Below are positions 22,951 to 30,986 of a stretch of 64,000 nt of DNA, one piece after another (position 1 is the stretch's first letter; every line of letters begins with the position of its first letter). The stretch lies in contig NZ_CP042997.1 of the NCBI RefSeq assembly GCF_008087625.1, positions 3,348,001 to 3,412,000 on the forward strand, read 5' to 3'. A model generated the notes under the pieces. The model saw nothing but the letters and a program-made list of their open reading frames with translations, ran no database searches and was not told the origin of the DNA. The stretch is from Aquisphaera giovannonii (GTDB taxonomy: Bacteria; Planctomycetota; Planctomycetia; Isosphaerales; Isosphaeraceae). Both the position numbers and the translations under genes were made by a program.

Positions 22951-24123
22951 ATGCTATTGAAGACCCTGCCCATCTTCCTGGCGTTCTTCCTGATGGGCCT
23001 GGCCGACGCCATGGGCCCGAACGCCGAGAAGATGAAGACGGCCTACGACCTGAGCAACTGGCAATCCACGCTGGTGTCGTTCTCGGTCTTCATCGCGTTC
23101 GCCGTCTTCAGCGTCCCCGGCGGCGTCCTGGCGGCCCGCATCGGCAAGAAGAAACTCCTGCTGCTCGGGCTGGGCCTCAACGCCGTCGCGCTGGTGCTGC
23201 CGTCGGTCATGGTGCCCCCGTTCGCCGTCGTGCTCGGCTGCATCTTCCTGCTGGGCGTGGGGACGACGTTCCTCCAGGTGGCCGGCAATCCGATCATGCG
23301 GGACGTGAGCCCGGAGGGGGCGTACAGCCGGAACCTCGCCCTGGCCCAGGGGATCAAGGGGCTCGGCAGCGCGGCCTCGACGTACATCGTCCTGGCCATC
23401 AGCTCGCTCGCCGTCTTCAAGAGCATGGATTGGCGGGGCGCCTTCCCGGTCTTCTGCATCCTGATGACGCTCGCCTTCGTGGCCGTGCTCTTCCTGCGGG
23501 TCCACGAGGCGAAGGTGGACGAGCCGCCGAGCATCGGCTCGAGCCTGTCGCTGCTGGGCGAGCCGGCGTTCCTCCTGGCGGTCGTCGGCATCTTCCTGTA
23601 CGTCGGGGCCGAGGCGTCCATGGGGCGGTTCCTCCAGCCGACCCTGCGGGATTTCGGCATGGACGGGGACTCCGCGGCGTTCTGGGGGCCGACCGTCTTC
23701 TTCCTGTCCCTGACCGTGGGCCGGCTGCTGGGGAGTGCCATCCTGACGGTGATGTCCCCCCGGACGTGCTTCCGGCTCTCCGCCCTGCTCGGCCTGCTGG
23801 GGGCCGCCGCGCTGATGAGCGGCTCCAAGCCGCTGTCGCTGGCCGGGGTGCTGGCGGCGGGCCTGGGGTTCGCCAACATCTGGCCGATGCTCTTCTCGAT
23901 CACGGTGGAGGAGAAGCCGGACCGGGCCAACGAGCTGAGCGGCCTGATGTGCATGGCCATCTCCGGCGGGGCCATCGTGCCGCTGGTCATGGGCGGCCTG
24001 AAGGACCTGAACCTCGGGGCGATGGCCTACGTCGTCCCGGCCGCCTGCTTCGCGTACCTGCTGGCGTTGTCGCTGCGGGGCGGCAAGCCCGCGCCGGCGC
24101 CGGAGCCCGCCCGGGCGGCATGA
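22951..24123 (+). CDS. MFS sugar transporter (FucP/GluP-like)
   Basis: A 390-residue major facilitator with about twelve hydrophobic helices. The start LPIFLAFFLMGLADAMGPNAEKM and FLQVAGNPIMRDVSPEG, with conserved Asn-Pro after 'QVAG', match the fucose/glucose/galactose:proton symporter branch. ATG 22951 has GAGAGG upstream and places helix 1 at the N-terminus; the 47-codon upstream extension is rejected. It sits at the head of an operon with a ROK kinase (16-bp gap) and GH92 mannosidase, so it most likely imports mannose released by the exported mannosidases. Substrate assignment is from context. Confidence 0.85.
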   Translation: MLLKTLPIFLAFFLMGLADAMGPNAEKMKTAYDLSNWQSTLVSFSVFIAFAVFSVPGGVLAARIGKKKLLLLGLGLNAVALVLPSVMVPPFAVVLGCIFLLGVGTTFLQVAGNPIMRDVSPEGAYSRNLALAQGIKGLGSAASTYIVLAISSLAVFKSMDWRGAFPVFCILMTLAFVAVLFLRVHEAKVDEPPSIGSSLSLLGEPAFLLAVVGIFLYVGAEASMGRFLQPTLRDFGMDGDSAAFWGPTVFFLSLTVGRLLGSAILTVMSPRTCFRLSALLGLLGAAALMSGSKPLSLAGVLAAGLGFANIWPMLFSITVEEKPDRANELSGLMCMAISGGAIVPLVMGGLKDLNLGAMAYVVPAACFAYLLALSLRGGKPAPAPEPARAA

Positions 24124-24139
24124 GCCCACGGAGACGAAC

Positions 24140-25264
24140 ATGAGCCTCGCCAACGATCCTCGCGTCGTCATGACCCTCGACGCGGGCGGGACCAACTTCC
24201 GCTTCTGCGGCATGCGCGGCCTGCAGCCGGTCACGGAGGTCGTCGCGCTGCCGTCCAACGGCGACCACCTGGACCGGTGCCTGTCCAACATCGTCGAGGG
24301 CTTCTCGAGGACCCGGGAGCTCTGCCCGGAGCCGCCCGCGGCGATCAGCTTCGCCTTCCCCGGGCCGGCCGACTACCCGGCCGGGATCATCGGCGACCTG
24401 TTCAACCTGCCCGCCTTCCGGGGCGGCGTGGCCCTCGGGCCGATGCTCGAGGACCGGTTCCAGATCCCGGCGTTCATCAACAACGACGGCGACCTGTTCG
24501 TCTACGGCGAGGCGATCGCCGGGTTCCTGCCGTACGTCAACGGCCTGCTGGAGCAGGCGGGCAGCCACAAGCGCTACCGCAACCTGTTCGGCGTGACGCT
24601 CGGCACGGGCTTCGGCGGGGGGATCGTCCGCGACGGCGAGCTGTTCGTCGGCGACAACTCCATGGCCGGCGAGGTCTGGCTGCTCCGGAACAAGGTGGAG
24701 CCCAGCCTGAACGCCGAGGAGGGGGTCAGCATCCGCGCCGTGCGGCGGGTGTTCGCCGAGAAGTCCGGCATCCCGTTCGAGCGGGCCCCCGAGCCGAAGG
24801 ACATCTTCGAGATCGGCACGGGCAACGCCCCGGGCGACCGCGCCGCGGCGGTCGAGGCGTTCCGGCGGATGGGCGAAGTGGTCGGCGACGCGATGGCCAA
24901 TGCGTTGACGCTGACGGACAGCCTCGCGGTCATCGGCGGCGGCCTCTCGGGGGCCTGGCCGCTCTTCCTGCCTTCGGTCGTGGACGAGCTCAACGGCTCC
25001 TTCACCGGCCACGACGGCCGCCACTACAGCCGGCTGGCCTCGAAGGTGTTCAACCTCGAGGACCGGGACCAGCGGGAGACGTTCCTGAAGGGGGACGCCC
25101 GCGTGATCACGGTGCCGGGCGGGACCCGGACGCTCCGGTACGACCCGCTCCCGCGGATCGGCATCGGCATGTCCCGCCTCGGGACCAGCGAGGCCGTCGC
25201 CGTCGGCGCGTGCGCCTTCGCCCTGCGGAAGCTCGACCAGCGACGCGGACCCGCGTCCGTTTGA
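24140..25264 (+). CDS. ROK-family sugar kinase (probable mannokinase)
   Basis: A 374-residue cytoplasmic kinase. MTLDAGGTNFRFCGM is the phosphate-binding motif, ISFAFPGPADYP and INNDGDLFVYGEA (catalytic Asp in NND) form the sugar site, and GVTLGTGFGGGIVRDGEL follows. The usual ROK zinc motif (GHM..., CxCGxxGCxE) is absent; the equivalent stretch is NSMAGEVWLLRNKVEP with no cysteine, so this is a zinc-free subgroup member. GGAGACGAAC precedes the ATG. Context with a sugar importer and mannosidases points to phosphorylation of mannose. Confidence 0.85.
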   Translation: MSLANDPRVVMTLDAGGTNFRFCGMRGLQPVTEVVALPSNGDHLDRCLSNIVEGFSRTRELCPEPPAAISFAFPGPADYPAGIIGDLFNLPAFRGGVALGPMLEDRFQIPAFINNDGDLFVYGEAIAGFLPYVNGLLEQAGSHKRYRNLFGVTLGTGFGGGIVRDGELFVGDNSMAGEVWLLRNKVEPSLNAEEGVSIRAVRRVFAEKSGIPFERAPEPKDIFEIGTGNAPGDRAAAVEAFRRMGEVVGDAMANALTLTDSLAVIGGGLSGAWPLFLPSVVDELNGSFTGHDGRHYSRLASKVFNLEDRDQRETFLKGDARVITVPGGTRTLRYDPLPRIGIGMSRLGTSEAVAVGACAFALRKLDQRRGPASV

Positions 25265-25334
25265 CGCCGGGCCCCGTGTCCATGGAAAATACCTCCGAAG
25301 CGATCCAACTGTTTGCTGTCCCAAGGAACCGACC

Positions 25335-27599
25335 ATGAAACGCCCCCCCAAGAAATCCGGCGGCCTCGCCGCCTTCGCCCTGGGCCTGTTCGCGACGGCC
25401 TGCCTGGGCGCCGGCCCGGCCGATCACGTCAAGCCGCTGATCGGCACCGACGGCCACGGGCACGTCTTCCCCGGCGCGACGCTCCCGTTCGGCATGATGC
25501 AGCTCTCCCCCGACACCCGGGACGAGACCTGGGACGGCTGCTCCGGGTATCACTACTCCGACGGCAGCATCCTCGGCTTCTCCCACAACCACCTCAGCGG
25601 CACCGGCTGCGGCGACCTGGGCAACATCCTGCTCATGCCGACGGTCGGGCCGCTGAAGCTGTCGGCCGGCAAGCCCGGCGACGGCTATCGCTCGTCGTTC
25701 TCGCACGACCAGGAGGAGGCCCGCCCGGGCTACTACCGGGTGATGCTGGCCGACCCCAAGGTCAACGTCGAGCTGACCTCGACCGTGCGGGCCGGCCTGC
25801 ACCGGTACACCTTCCCGCAGTCCGATGACGCCCACGTCGTCCTCGACCTCTGGCACGGGATCAGCAACCGGCCGACCGACTCCCAGGTGACGATCGCCGA
25901 CGACCGCACGCTGACCGGCTTCCGCCGCAGCGACGGCTGGGGCGGCGACAAGGTCTTCTACTTCGTCGTCGAGTTCTCCCGCCCGTTCGACGGCGCCGGC
26001 GTGGCCACCGACCACAAGCCCGCCGAGGGCAAGGAGGCGAAGGGCCGGAACGTGCAGGCGCACGTCGACTTCAAGACGAAGGCCGGCGAGGTCATCCAGG
26101 CCCGCGTGGCGCTCTCGACCGTGAGCGTCGAGGGGGCCCGCAAGAACCTCAAGGCCGAGCTGCCCGGCTGGGACTTCGACGCCACCGCCGCGGCGGCCTT
26201 CGCCGCCTGGGACAAGGCGCTCTCGCCTCTCCAGGTGGAGTCCAAGGACGAGAACTTCAAGCAGACCTTCTACTCGTCGGTCTACCACACGATGGTGGCC
26301 CCCACGGTCCTGAACGACGTGGACGGCCAGGTCCGCGGCCCGGACGGGAAGGTCCACACGGTCCAGGGCTTCAACTACTACACCGAGCTCTCGTTCTGGG
26401 ACACCTTCCGCGCCGAGCACCCGCTGCTGACGCTCACCCAGCCGAACCGCGTCAACGACTTCGTGAAGACCTGCCTGGCGCACTTCCGGTTCGCGAGCCC
26501 CGACAACCGCTACCTCCCGGTCTGGGCCAACGGCGGCAAGGAGACGGACTGCATGATCGGGAACCACTCGATCCCGGTCATCGTCGACGCCTACCTCAAG
26601 GGCTTCCGCGACTGGGACGTCGGCGAGGCCCTGAACGCGATGGTGGACACCACCAACATGAACCGTCAGTTCCTGGACTCGTACCGGGACGTCGGCTACG
26701 TCGTCCAGAAGCGGGACGAGCAGAGCGCCGCCAAGACGCTGGAGTACTGCTACGACGACATCTGCATCGCCCGGCTGGCCCGCGCGATGGGGAAGACGGA
26801 CATCGCCCAGGCCTACGAGAAGCGGGCGAAGAACTGGCAGAACGTCTTCGACACCGAGACGGGCTTCATGCGGAGCCGCAATGACAAGGGCGAGTGGGTC
26901 CTCCCCTTCGACCCCAAGCGGATCGACATGAATTGCTACACCGAGGCCAACGCCTGGCACTACGAGTTCTTCGTCCCGCACGACGTCCCGGGCCTGATCG
27001 CCAAGCTCGGCGGCGACGCCAACTTCGTCACCAAGCTGGACGGGATGTTCGACCCCTCGCAGAAGATCCCCAACTCGCTCCAGGACATCACCGGCGTGAT
27101 CGGCATGTACGCCCACGGCAACGAGCCCTGCCACCACGTCGCCTACCTGTACAACTACGCCGGCGAGGCGTGGAAGACGCAGGCCCTGGTGCGGAAGGTG
27201 GCGGACTCGCTCTACAACAACACCCCGTCGGGCATCTGCGGCAACGACGACTGCGGCCAGACCTCGGCCTGGTACGTCTTCACCGCGATGGGCTTCTACC
27301 CGGTGGACCCGGCCGACGGCGTGTACGTCATCGGCAGCCCGCTGGCCGACTCGGCCACGGTCACGCTCGACCCCGCCTACTACAAGGGGGGCAAGTTCAC
27401 GGTCGTGGCGAAGGACAACTCGCCCCAGAACGTGTACATCCAGTCCGCGACGCTCAACGGGCGGCCGCATACGAAGAGCTACATCACCCACGACCAGATC
27501 GTGGCCGGCGGCACGCTGGAGCTCCAGATGGGGCCAAGCCCCAACAAGGCGTGGGGCGCCGCGACCGCGGATCGGCCGGGCACTGCCGCACGGCCCTGA
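25335..27599 (+). CDS. Secreted GH92 alpha-mannosidase
   Basis: A 754-residue enzyme. MKRPPKKSGGLAAFALGLFATACLG is a signal peptide whose LFATAC could also be read as a lipobox, so it may be a lipoprotein. The GH92 N-terminal beta-sandwich shows VKPLIGTDGHGHVFPGATLP, FGMMQLSPDTR, and GFSHNHLSGTGCGDLGN. The C-terminal (alpha/alpha)6 domain shows ELSFWDTFRAEHPLL, NGGKETDCMIGNHS, ANAWHYEFFVPHDV and GNDDCGQTSAWYVF. GH92 enzymes are calcium-dependent exo-alpha-mannosidases acting mostly on alpha-1,2 or 1,3 linkages of N-glycans and yeast mannan. AAGGAACCGACC precedes ATG 25335. It completes the mannose-glycan locus. Confidence 0.93.
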   Translation: MKRPPKKSGGLAAFALGLFATACLGAGPADHVKPLIGTDGHGHVFPGATLPFGMMQLSPDTRDETWDGCSGYHYSDGSILGFSHNHLSGTGCGDLGNILLMPTVGPLKLSAGKPGDGYRSSFSHDQEEARPGYYRVMLADPKVNVELTSTVRAGLHRYTFPQSDDAHVVLDLWHGISNRPTDSQVTIADDRTLTGFRRSDGWGGDKVFYFVVEFSRPFDGAGVATDHKPAEGKEAKGRNVQAHVDFKTKAGEVIQARVALSTVSVEGARKNLKAELPGWDFDATAAAAFAAWDKALSPLQVESKDENFKQTFYSSVYHTMVAPTVLNDVDGQVRGPDGKVHTVQGFNYYTELSFWDTFRAEHPLLTLTQPNRVNDFVKTCLAHFRFASPDNRYLPVWANGGKETDCMIGNHSIPVIVDAYLKGFRDWDVGEALNAMVDTTNMNRQFLDSYRDVGYVVQKRDEQSAAKTLEYCYDDICIARLARAMGKTDIAQAYEKRAKNWQNVFDTETGFMRSRNDKGEWVLPFDPKRIDMNCYTEANAWHYEFFVPHDVPGLIAKLGGDANFVTKLDGMFDPSQKIPNSLQDITGVIGMYAHGNEPCHHVAYLYNYAGEAWKTQALVRKVADSLYNNTPSGICGNDDCGQTSAWYVFTAMGFYPVDPADGVYVIGSPLADSATVTLDPAYYKGGKFTVVAKDNSPQNVYIQSATLNGRPHTKSYITHDQIVAGGTLELQMGPSPNKAWGAATADRPGTAARP

Positions 27600-27635
27600 C
27601 CTACGTGCGGGAATCCCCTCGCATTCCTGATTAGA

Positions 27636-27666
27636 CTGATGGGCCGGCGCCGTGCCGGCCCGTCAG
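27636..27666 (+). terminator. Strong hairpin after the GH92 gene
   Basis: CTGATGGGCCGGC pairs with GCCGGCCCGTCAG (13 bp, one G-U) around GCCGT. There is no T-tract, so termination activity is uncertain, but its position 37 bp after the stop fits an operon end. Confidence 0.5.
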
Positions 27667-27762
27667 GCTTCGAAGCCCGGACTGCCGCGGCGGGCCCCGA
27701 CGAGCCCGGCTGACGGTCCGCCGTGCGTATCGCGACTCCGGAAGGCGAGGAGGGATGCCCAG

Positions 27763-28308
27763 ATGGTCCAGGTGTTGTTGCTCGTCTCGGCCGCCGGGGC
27801 CCTGGGAGGGTTGCTCAACGCCCTGCTCGGCGGCAGCGGCTTCATCCTGCCGAGGCTGACGCAGGTCTCCGGGTCGAACGTCGTGGTCCCGGGATTCCTC
27901 GGGAACGTCCTCACCGGGGCGGTGGCGGCCGTGATCTCGTTCGGCCTCTATGGGCCGTTCTCCGGCGTGGCGGTCGTGACCACGCCGGCGGTCGCCGCGA
28001 TCCCGACCATGCCCGTGCAGTTGACGCTGGCCGCCCTCGCCGGCGCGGCGCTCGTGGGGTTCTCGGGGAGCCGATGGCTCACGGCCGAGTCCGACCGCCG
28101 GTTCAACCACGCGACGGCCGTGGCCACGTCCCAGCTCGCGGAGAACCTGGCGAAGGCCGGCCAGCCGCAACTGGAATCGGTGGCCGTGCCGACGGACCAG
28201 CCCACCGTGACCCCCTCGCAGATACGCTCCCTCTCCGCCTCGCTCCGCACGAAGTCCCCGCTGGAAGCGTACGAGGAGGCCGGGAAGCTCGCGCAGTCGC
28301 AGAACTAG
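27763..28308 (+). CDS. Small membrane protein of unknown function
   Basis: A 181-residue protein. The N-terminal ~110 residues contain three or four hydrophobic segments rich in small residues (VLLLVSAAGALGGLLNALLGG, VLTGAVAAVISFGLYGPFSG, LTLAALAGAALVGFSGSRWL). The C-terminal ~70 residues are polar and probably cytoplasmic (SQIRSLSASLRTKSPLEAYEEAG). ATG 27763 has AGGAGGGATGCCCAG upstream and starts at the first hydrophobic segment, preferred over a start 37 codons earlier. I recognise no function. It is a monocistronic gene after the mannose locus. Confidence 0.7.
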   Translation: MVQVLLLVSAAGALGGLLNALLGGSGFILPRLTQVSGSNVVVPGFLGNVLTGAVAAVISFGLYGPFSGVAVVTTPAVAAIPTMPVQLTLAALAGAALVGFSGSRWLTAESDRRFNHATAVATSQLAENLAKAGQPQLESVAVPTDQPTVTPSQIRSLSASLRTKSPLEAYEEAGKLAQSQN

Positions 28309-28677
28309 CCTCGCGAGCCGCGAGCCCGGCCGCAACCGCCTTCGGACGCCCGGGCGAGCGGGCCGCACCGCCCGGGCGGGGCCGTTCCATCGGCGTCCCG
28401 GGGACCCGTGCGGGCGGTCGCCTCCCGCCGAGCGACCTAGTCAAGATCGCGGCGGGTCAGTACATTTCTAACAGACGGACGGGCGCCCCCCGACCAGGAA
28501 TGGCCCACCATCACGCAAACACGATCGTCCCCGGGATTCGGCCTCGCGATGCCCGTCGAGCCGCCGAGGAAGGCGGACATCGACCGCGATCCGCGTCGCC
28601 ATGGCCGGCGGGCGGGACGCGGCCGATCTGACTGACCAAACGGAACGGAAACAGCCCGCAGAGAGACGCCAACGACC
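28309..28677. other. Intergenic region upstream of efp
   Basis: 369 bp. It contains the self-complementary CGCCCGGGCG twice (28347-28356 and 28369-28378), which can form a hairpin behind the membrane-protein gene, and an AT-richer patch around 28435-28475 (AGTACATTTCTAAC) that may hold the efp promoter. No gene is supported. Confidence 0.4.
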
Positions 28678-29241
28678 ATGCTGCTGAAAGCGACCGACAT
28701 CCGCCGGGGAATGGTGATCACGATGGACGGGGTGAACTTCGTCGTCGTCGATTTCGCCCACCACACGCCGGGCAACCTCCGGGCGATGGTCCAGACCAAG
28801 CTCCGGAACATGAACAACGGGGCCCTCATCGACAAGCGCCTCCGCTCGGTGGACCAGATCGAGGTGCCCTACGTCGAGACGAAGGAGTTCGAGTACCTGT
28901 ACTCCGCCGGCGATGAGCACGTCTTCATGGAAGCGGAGACCTACGACCAGCTCCACTTCGACAAGGACATCATCGGGACGGCCATGCAGTTCCTGCTGCC
29001 GAACACCAAGGTGATGGTCAAGTACATCAACGACAAGGCGGTCTCGATCGAGATCCCGGACTCCGTCGAGCTGACCGTCACCGACACGCCCCCCGCGCTG
29101 GCCGGGGCGACGGCGACGAACCAGTACAAGGAGGCGACGCTCGAGACCGGCCTGAAGGTCCAGGTCCCTCCTTTCATCAAGCCGGGCGAGAAGATCCGGA
29201 TCGACACCCGGACGTCCGAGTACCTGGAACGCGTCAAGTGA
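28678..29241 (+). CDS. efp: Elongation factor P
   Basis: A 187-residue protein of normal EF-P length with all three domains: KOW-like N-terminal domain (MLLKATDIRRGMVITMDG), OB domain I (YSAGDEHVFMEAETYDQ) and the C-terminal OB domain with the signature KVQVPPFIKPGEKIRIDTRTSEY. EF-P relieves ribosome stalling at polyproline stretches. The loop that enters the peptidyl-transferase centre is TPGNLRAM here; aligned to the usual KPGKGQAF, the modified Lys/Arg position is Asn33. That makes lysylation or rhamnosylation at this site impossible. The rest of the protein is normal and no second efp is in the window. Confidence 0.95.
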   Translation: MLLKATDIRRGMVITMDGVNFVVVDFAHHTPGNLRAMVQTKLRNMNNGALIDKRLRSVDQIEVPYVETKEFEYLYSAGDEHVFMEAETYDQLHFDKDIIGTAMQFLLPNTKVMVKYINDKAVSIEIPDSVELTVTDTPPALAGATATNQYKEATLETGLKVQVPPFIKPGEKIRIDTRTSEYLERVK

Positions 29242-29263
29242 CGCCCGATCGAGGGGCCGATCC

Positions 29264-30412
29264 GTGGACGACCTGAGCCGGCTCCTGGGCGACCTGGTGA
29301 GCATCCCCAGCGTCAACCCCATGGGCCGGGCGCTCGACGGGCCGGGGGTGCTGGAGGCCCAGCTCACCGGCTACCTGGAGGGCTGGTTCCGGGCCCGATC
29401 CATCCCCTGCCGGCGAGTCCCGATCGCCGCCGGGAGGGACAACCTGATCGCCCGCTTCGAAGCCCCACGCTCGGCGCGGACCCTGCTCTTCGACGTGCAC
29501 CAGGACACCGTCCCGACCGACGGGATGACCATCGACCCCTTCGACCCGAGGGTCGAGGGGGGCCGGCTCTACGGCCGGGGCGCCTGCGACATCAAGGGCG
29601 GCATGGCGGCGATGCTGACCGCCTTCGCGCGGCTCTGCCGCGAACGCCCACCCGGCGCGGCGTCGGTCATCCTGGCCTGCACGGTGGACGAGGAGTTCAC
29701 CCACATCGGCTCGACCCACCTGGCCGCCTCCGGGCACGGGGCGGACCTCGCGGTGGTGGCCGAGCCGACGCGGCTGGACCTCGTCCATTGCCACAAGGGG
29801 GCCGTGCGATGGAAGGTCCGGACGACCGGCGTGGCCTGCCACAGCTCGTCGCCCGGGCTCGGCGACAACGCCATCTATCGGATGGCCGAGGTGATCCGGC
29901 TCCTGGCCGGCCATGCGGCCGAGCTGTCCCGGGGGCCGTCCGACCCGATCCTGGGACCGCCCACGCTCTCCGTCGGCCGGATCGAGGGCGGGGTGAGCGT
30001 CAACGTGGTCCCGGACCGCTGCGCGATCGAGATCGACCGCCGGCTCATCCCGGGCGAGGCCCCGGCGGGGGCCATCGAGCAGGTCCGCCGGCTGCTCCGG
30101 CCGCTGTCCGGCCCGGGCGGGGACGTGCTCTTCGACGACCCATGGGTCACCATGCCGGCGCTCGTGCCGAACCTTGGCGACTGGGCAGGGCCGCTCGGCG
30201 ACGCCGTCGCCGCCGCGACGGGCCGCCGGCCGGAGCTGCTCGGCGTGCCCTACGGCACCGACGCCGGCCCCCTGGGGGAGCGCGGCCTGCCGTGCGTGGT
30301 GTTCGGCCCCGGGGACATCGCCCAGGCCCACACGAAGGACGAGTGGATCGAACTCGAGCAGGTCCGCCTCGCGGCCGAGGCCTACTACCGCATCGCGTGC
30401 GACCTCGGCTGA
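29264..30412 (+). CDS. M20-family metallo-deacylase (ArgE/DapE-like)
   Basis: A 382-residue zinc hydrolase. LLFDVHQDTVPTDG carries the metal-binding His and the catalytic Asp, RGACDIKGGMAAML the bridging Asp, and CTVDEEFTHIGS the general-base Glu-Glu pair. The lid/dimerisation domain lies at ~175-285 and the C-terminal VVFGPGDIAQAHTKDEWIE holds the last metal His. This is the layout of acetylornithine deacetylase and succinyl-diaminopimelate desuccinylase; the exact substrate cannot be told from sequence. The start is GTG 29264, 22 bp after efp, so they may be co-transcribed. Confidence 0.88.
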   Translation: MDDLSRLLGDLVSIPSVNPMGRALDGPGVLEAQLTGYLEGWFRARSIPCRRVPIAAGRDNLIARFEAPRSARTLLFDVHQDTVPTDGMTIDPFDPRVEGGRLYGRGACDIKGGMAAMLTAFARLCRERPPGAASVILACTVDEEFTHIGSTHLAASGHGADLAVVAEPTRLDLVHCHKGAVRWKVRTTGVACHSSSPGLGDNAIYRMAEVIRLLAGHAAELSRGPSDPILGPPTLSVGRIEGGVSVNVVPDRCAIEIDRRLIPGEAPAGAIEQVRRLLRPLSGPGGDVLFDDPWVTMPALVPNLGDWAGPLGDAVAAATGRRPELLGVPYGTDAGPLGERGLPCVVFGPGDIAQAHTKDEWIELEQVRLAAEAYYRIACDLG

Positions 30413-30452
30413 GGCCGGGCCGGGCGTCGCGGGTCCGACCCGGCGCGCGGAA

Positions 30453-30494
30453 TCGCCCCGCGATCCCCTCCCGGGAAGGAGAGGAGCGGGGCGA
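30453..30494. terminator. Bidirectional hairpin between convergent genes
   Basis: TCGCCCCGC (30453-30461) pairs with GCGGGGCGA (30486-30494), with a partial inner CTCCC/GGGAAGGAG stem. It lies between the stop codons of the M20 gene and the convergent small gene. Confidence 0.55.
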
Positions 30495-30536
30495 CCCCTC
30501 GAGAGCACGCGAACCTGATAGGGAGAAGCGGTCGGC

Positions 30537-30878
30537 TCAGAAGACGTCGAGCGTGAAGTGGTGCCCCTCGTAGAACTTCTTCTTGTTCCACTCGTGCCAG
30601 CCGTGGGGGTGGCGGAAGATGCCCAGGACCCGGTAGCCACCGTAGAAATTCCGGTAGTAAGGGCCCTGGATCTGAGGAACAATGCGCTGCTCGCGGGGGT
30701 ATTTGTACCAGCCGTCGTAGAGGCCCTGGTACTCGAACCCGTTGCCGGGGACCTGGGGCGGCACGTAGGGCCAGTGCAGGTAATCCGTCCAGTCCTGGGC
30801 CTTGGCCGAATTCATACCGCCCAGGCCCAGCAGCGCCACGGCAAGGGTGAGCGCCTTGATCCAAGAGCCTCGAGACAC
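30537..30878 (-). CDS. Small secreted aromatic-rich protein
   Basis: A 113-residue protein with a cleavable signal peptide (MSRGSWIKALTLAVALLGLGGMNSAKAQ). The mature ~85 residues are rich in Tyr, Trp, His and Pro, e.g. DWTDYLHWPYVPPQVPGN and GWYKYPREQRIVPQ, with no cysteines. No known domain. Similar short secreted Tyr/Trp-rich proteins are common in planctomycetes, where they may belong to the cell envelope; that is a general impression, not a match I can show. Confidence 0.7.
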   Translation of the reverse strand: MSRGSWIKALTLAVALLGLGGMNSAKAQDWTDYLHWPYVPPQVPGNGFEYQGLYDGWYKYPREQRIVPQIQGPYYRNFYGGYRVLGIFRHPHGWHEWNKKKFYEGHHFTLDVF

Positions 30879-30986
30879 GTTCCACCTCCATGTAGGGAAG
30901 CCGTTCCCAAAACATGGCTAACATGACACACGGACGGGCGGGGCGCGGGGAAATCGGGCCCTTTTTCTCCGGCCGAGGGGCGGGTT

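Noticed and set aside
25107-27491. A 794-codon open frame antisense to the GH92 gene
   Set aside because: It is a product of codon-position GC bias; the translation is Val/Arg/Gly/Asp-rich without any domain. The sense strand encodes a clear GH92 enzyme. Similar long antisense frames at 36803-38356, 38094-40886 and 40723-42726 were rejected for the same reason.
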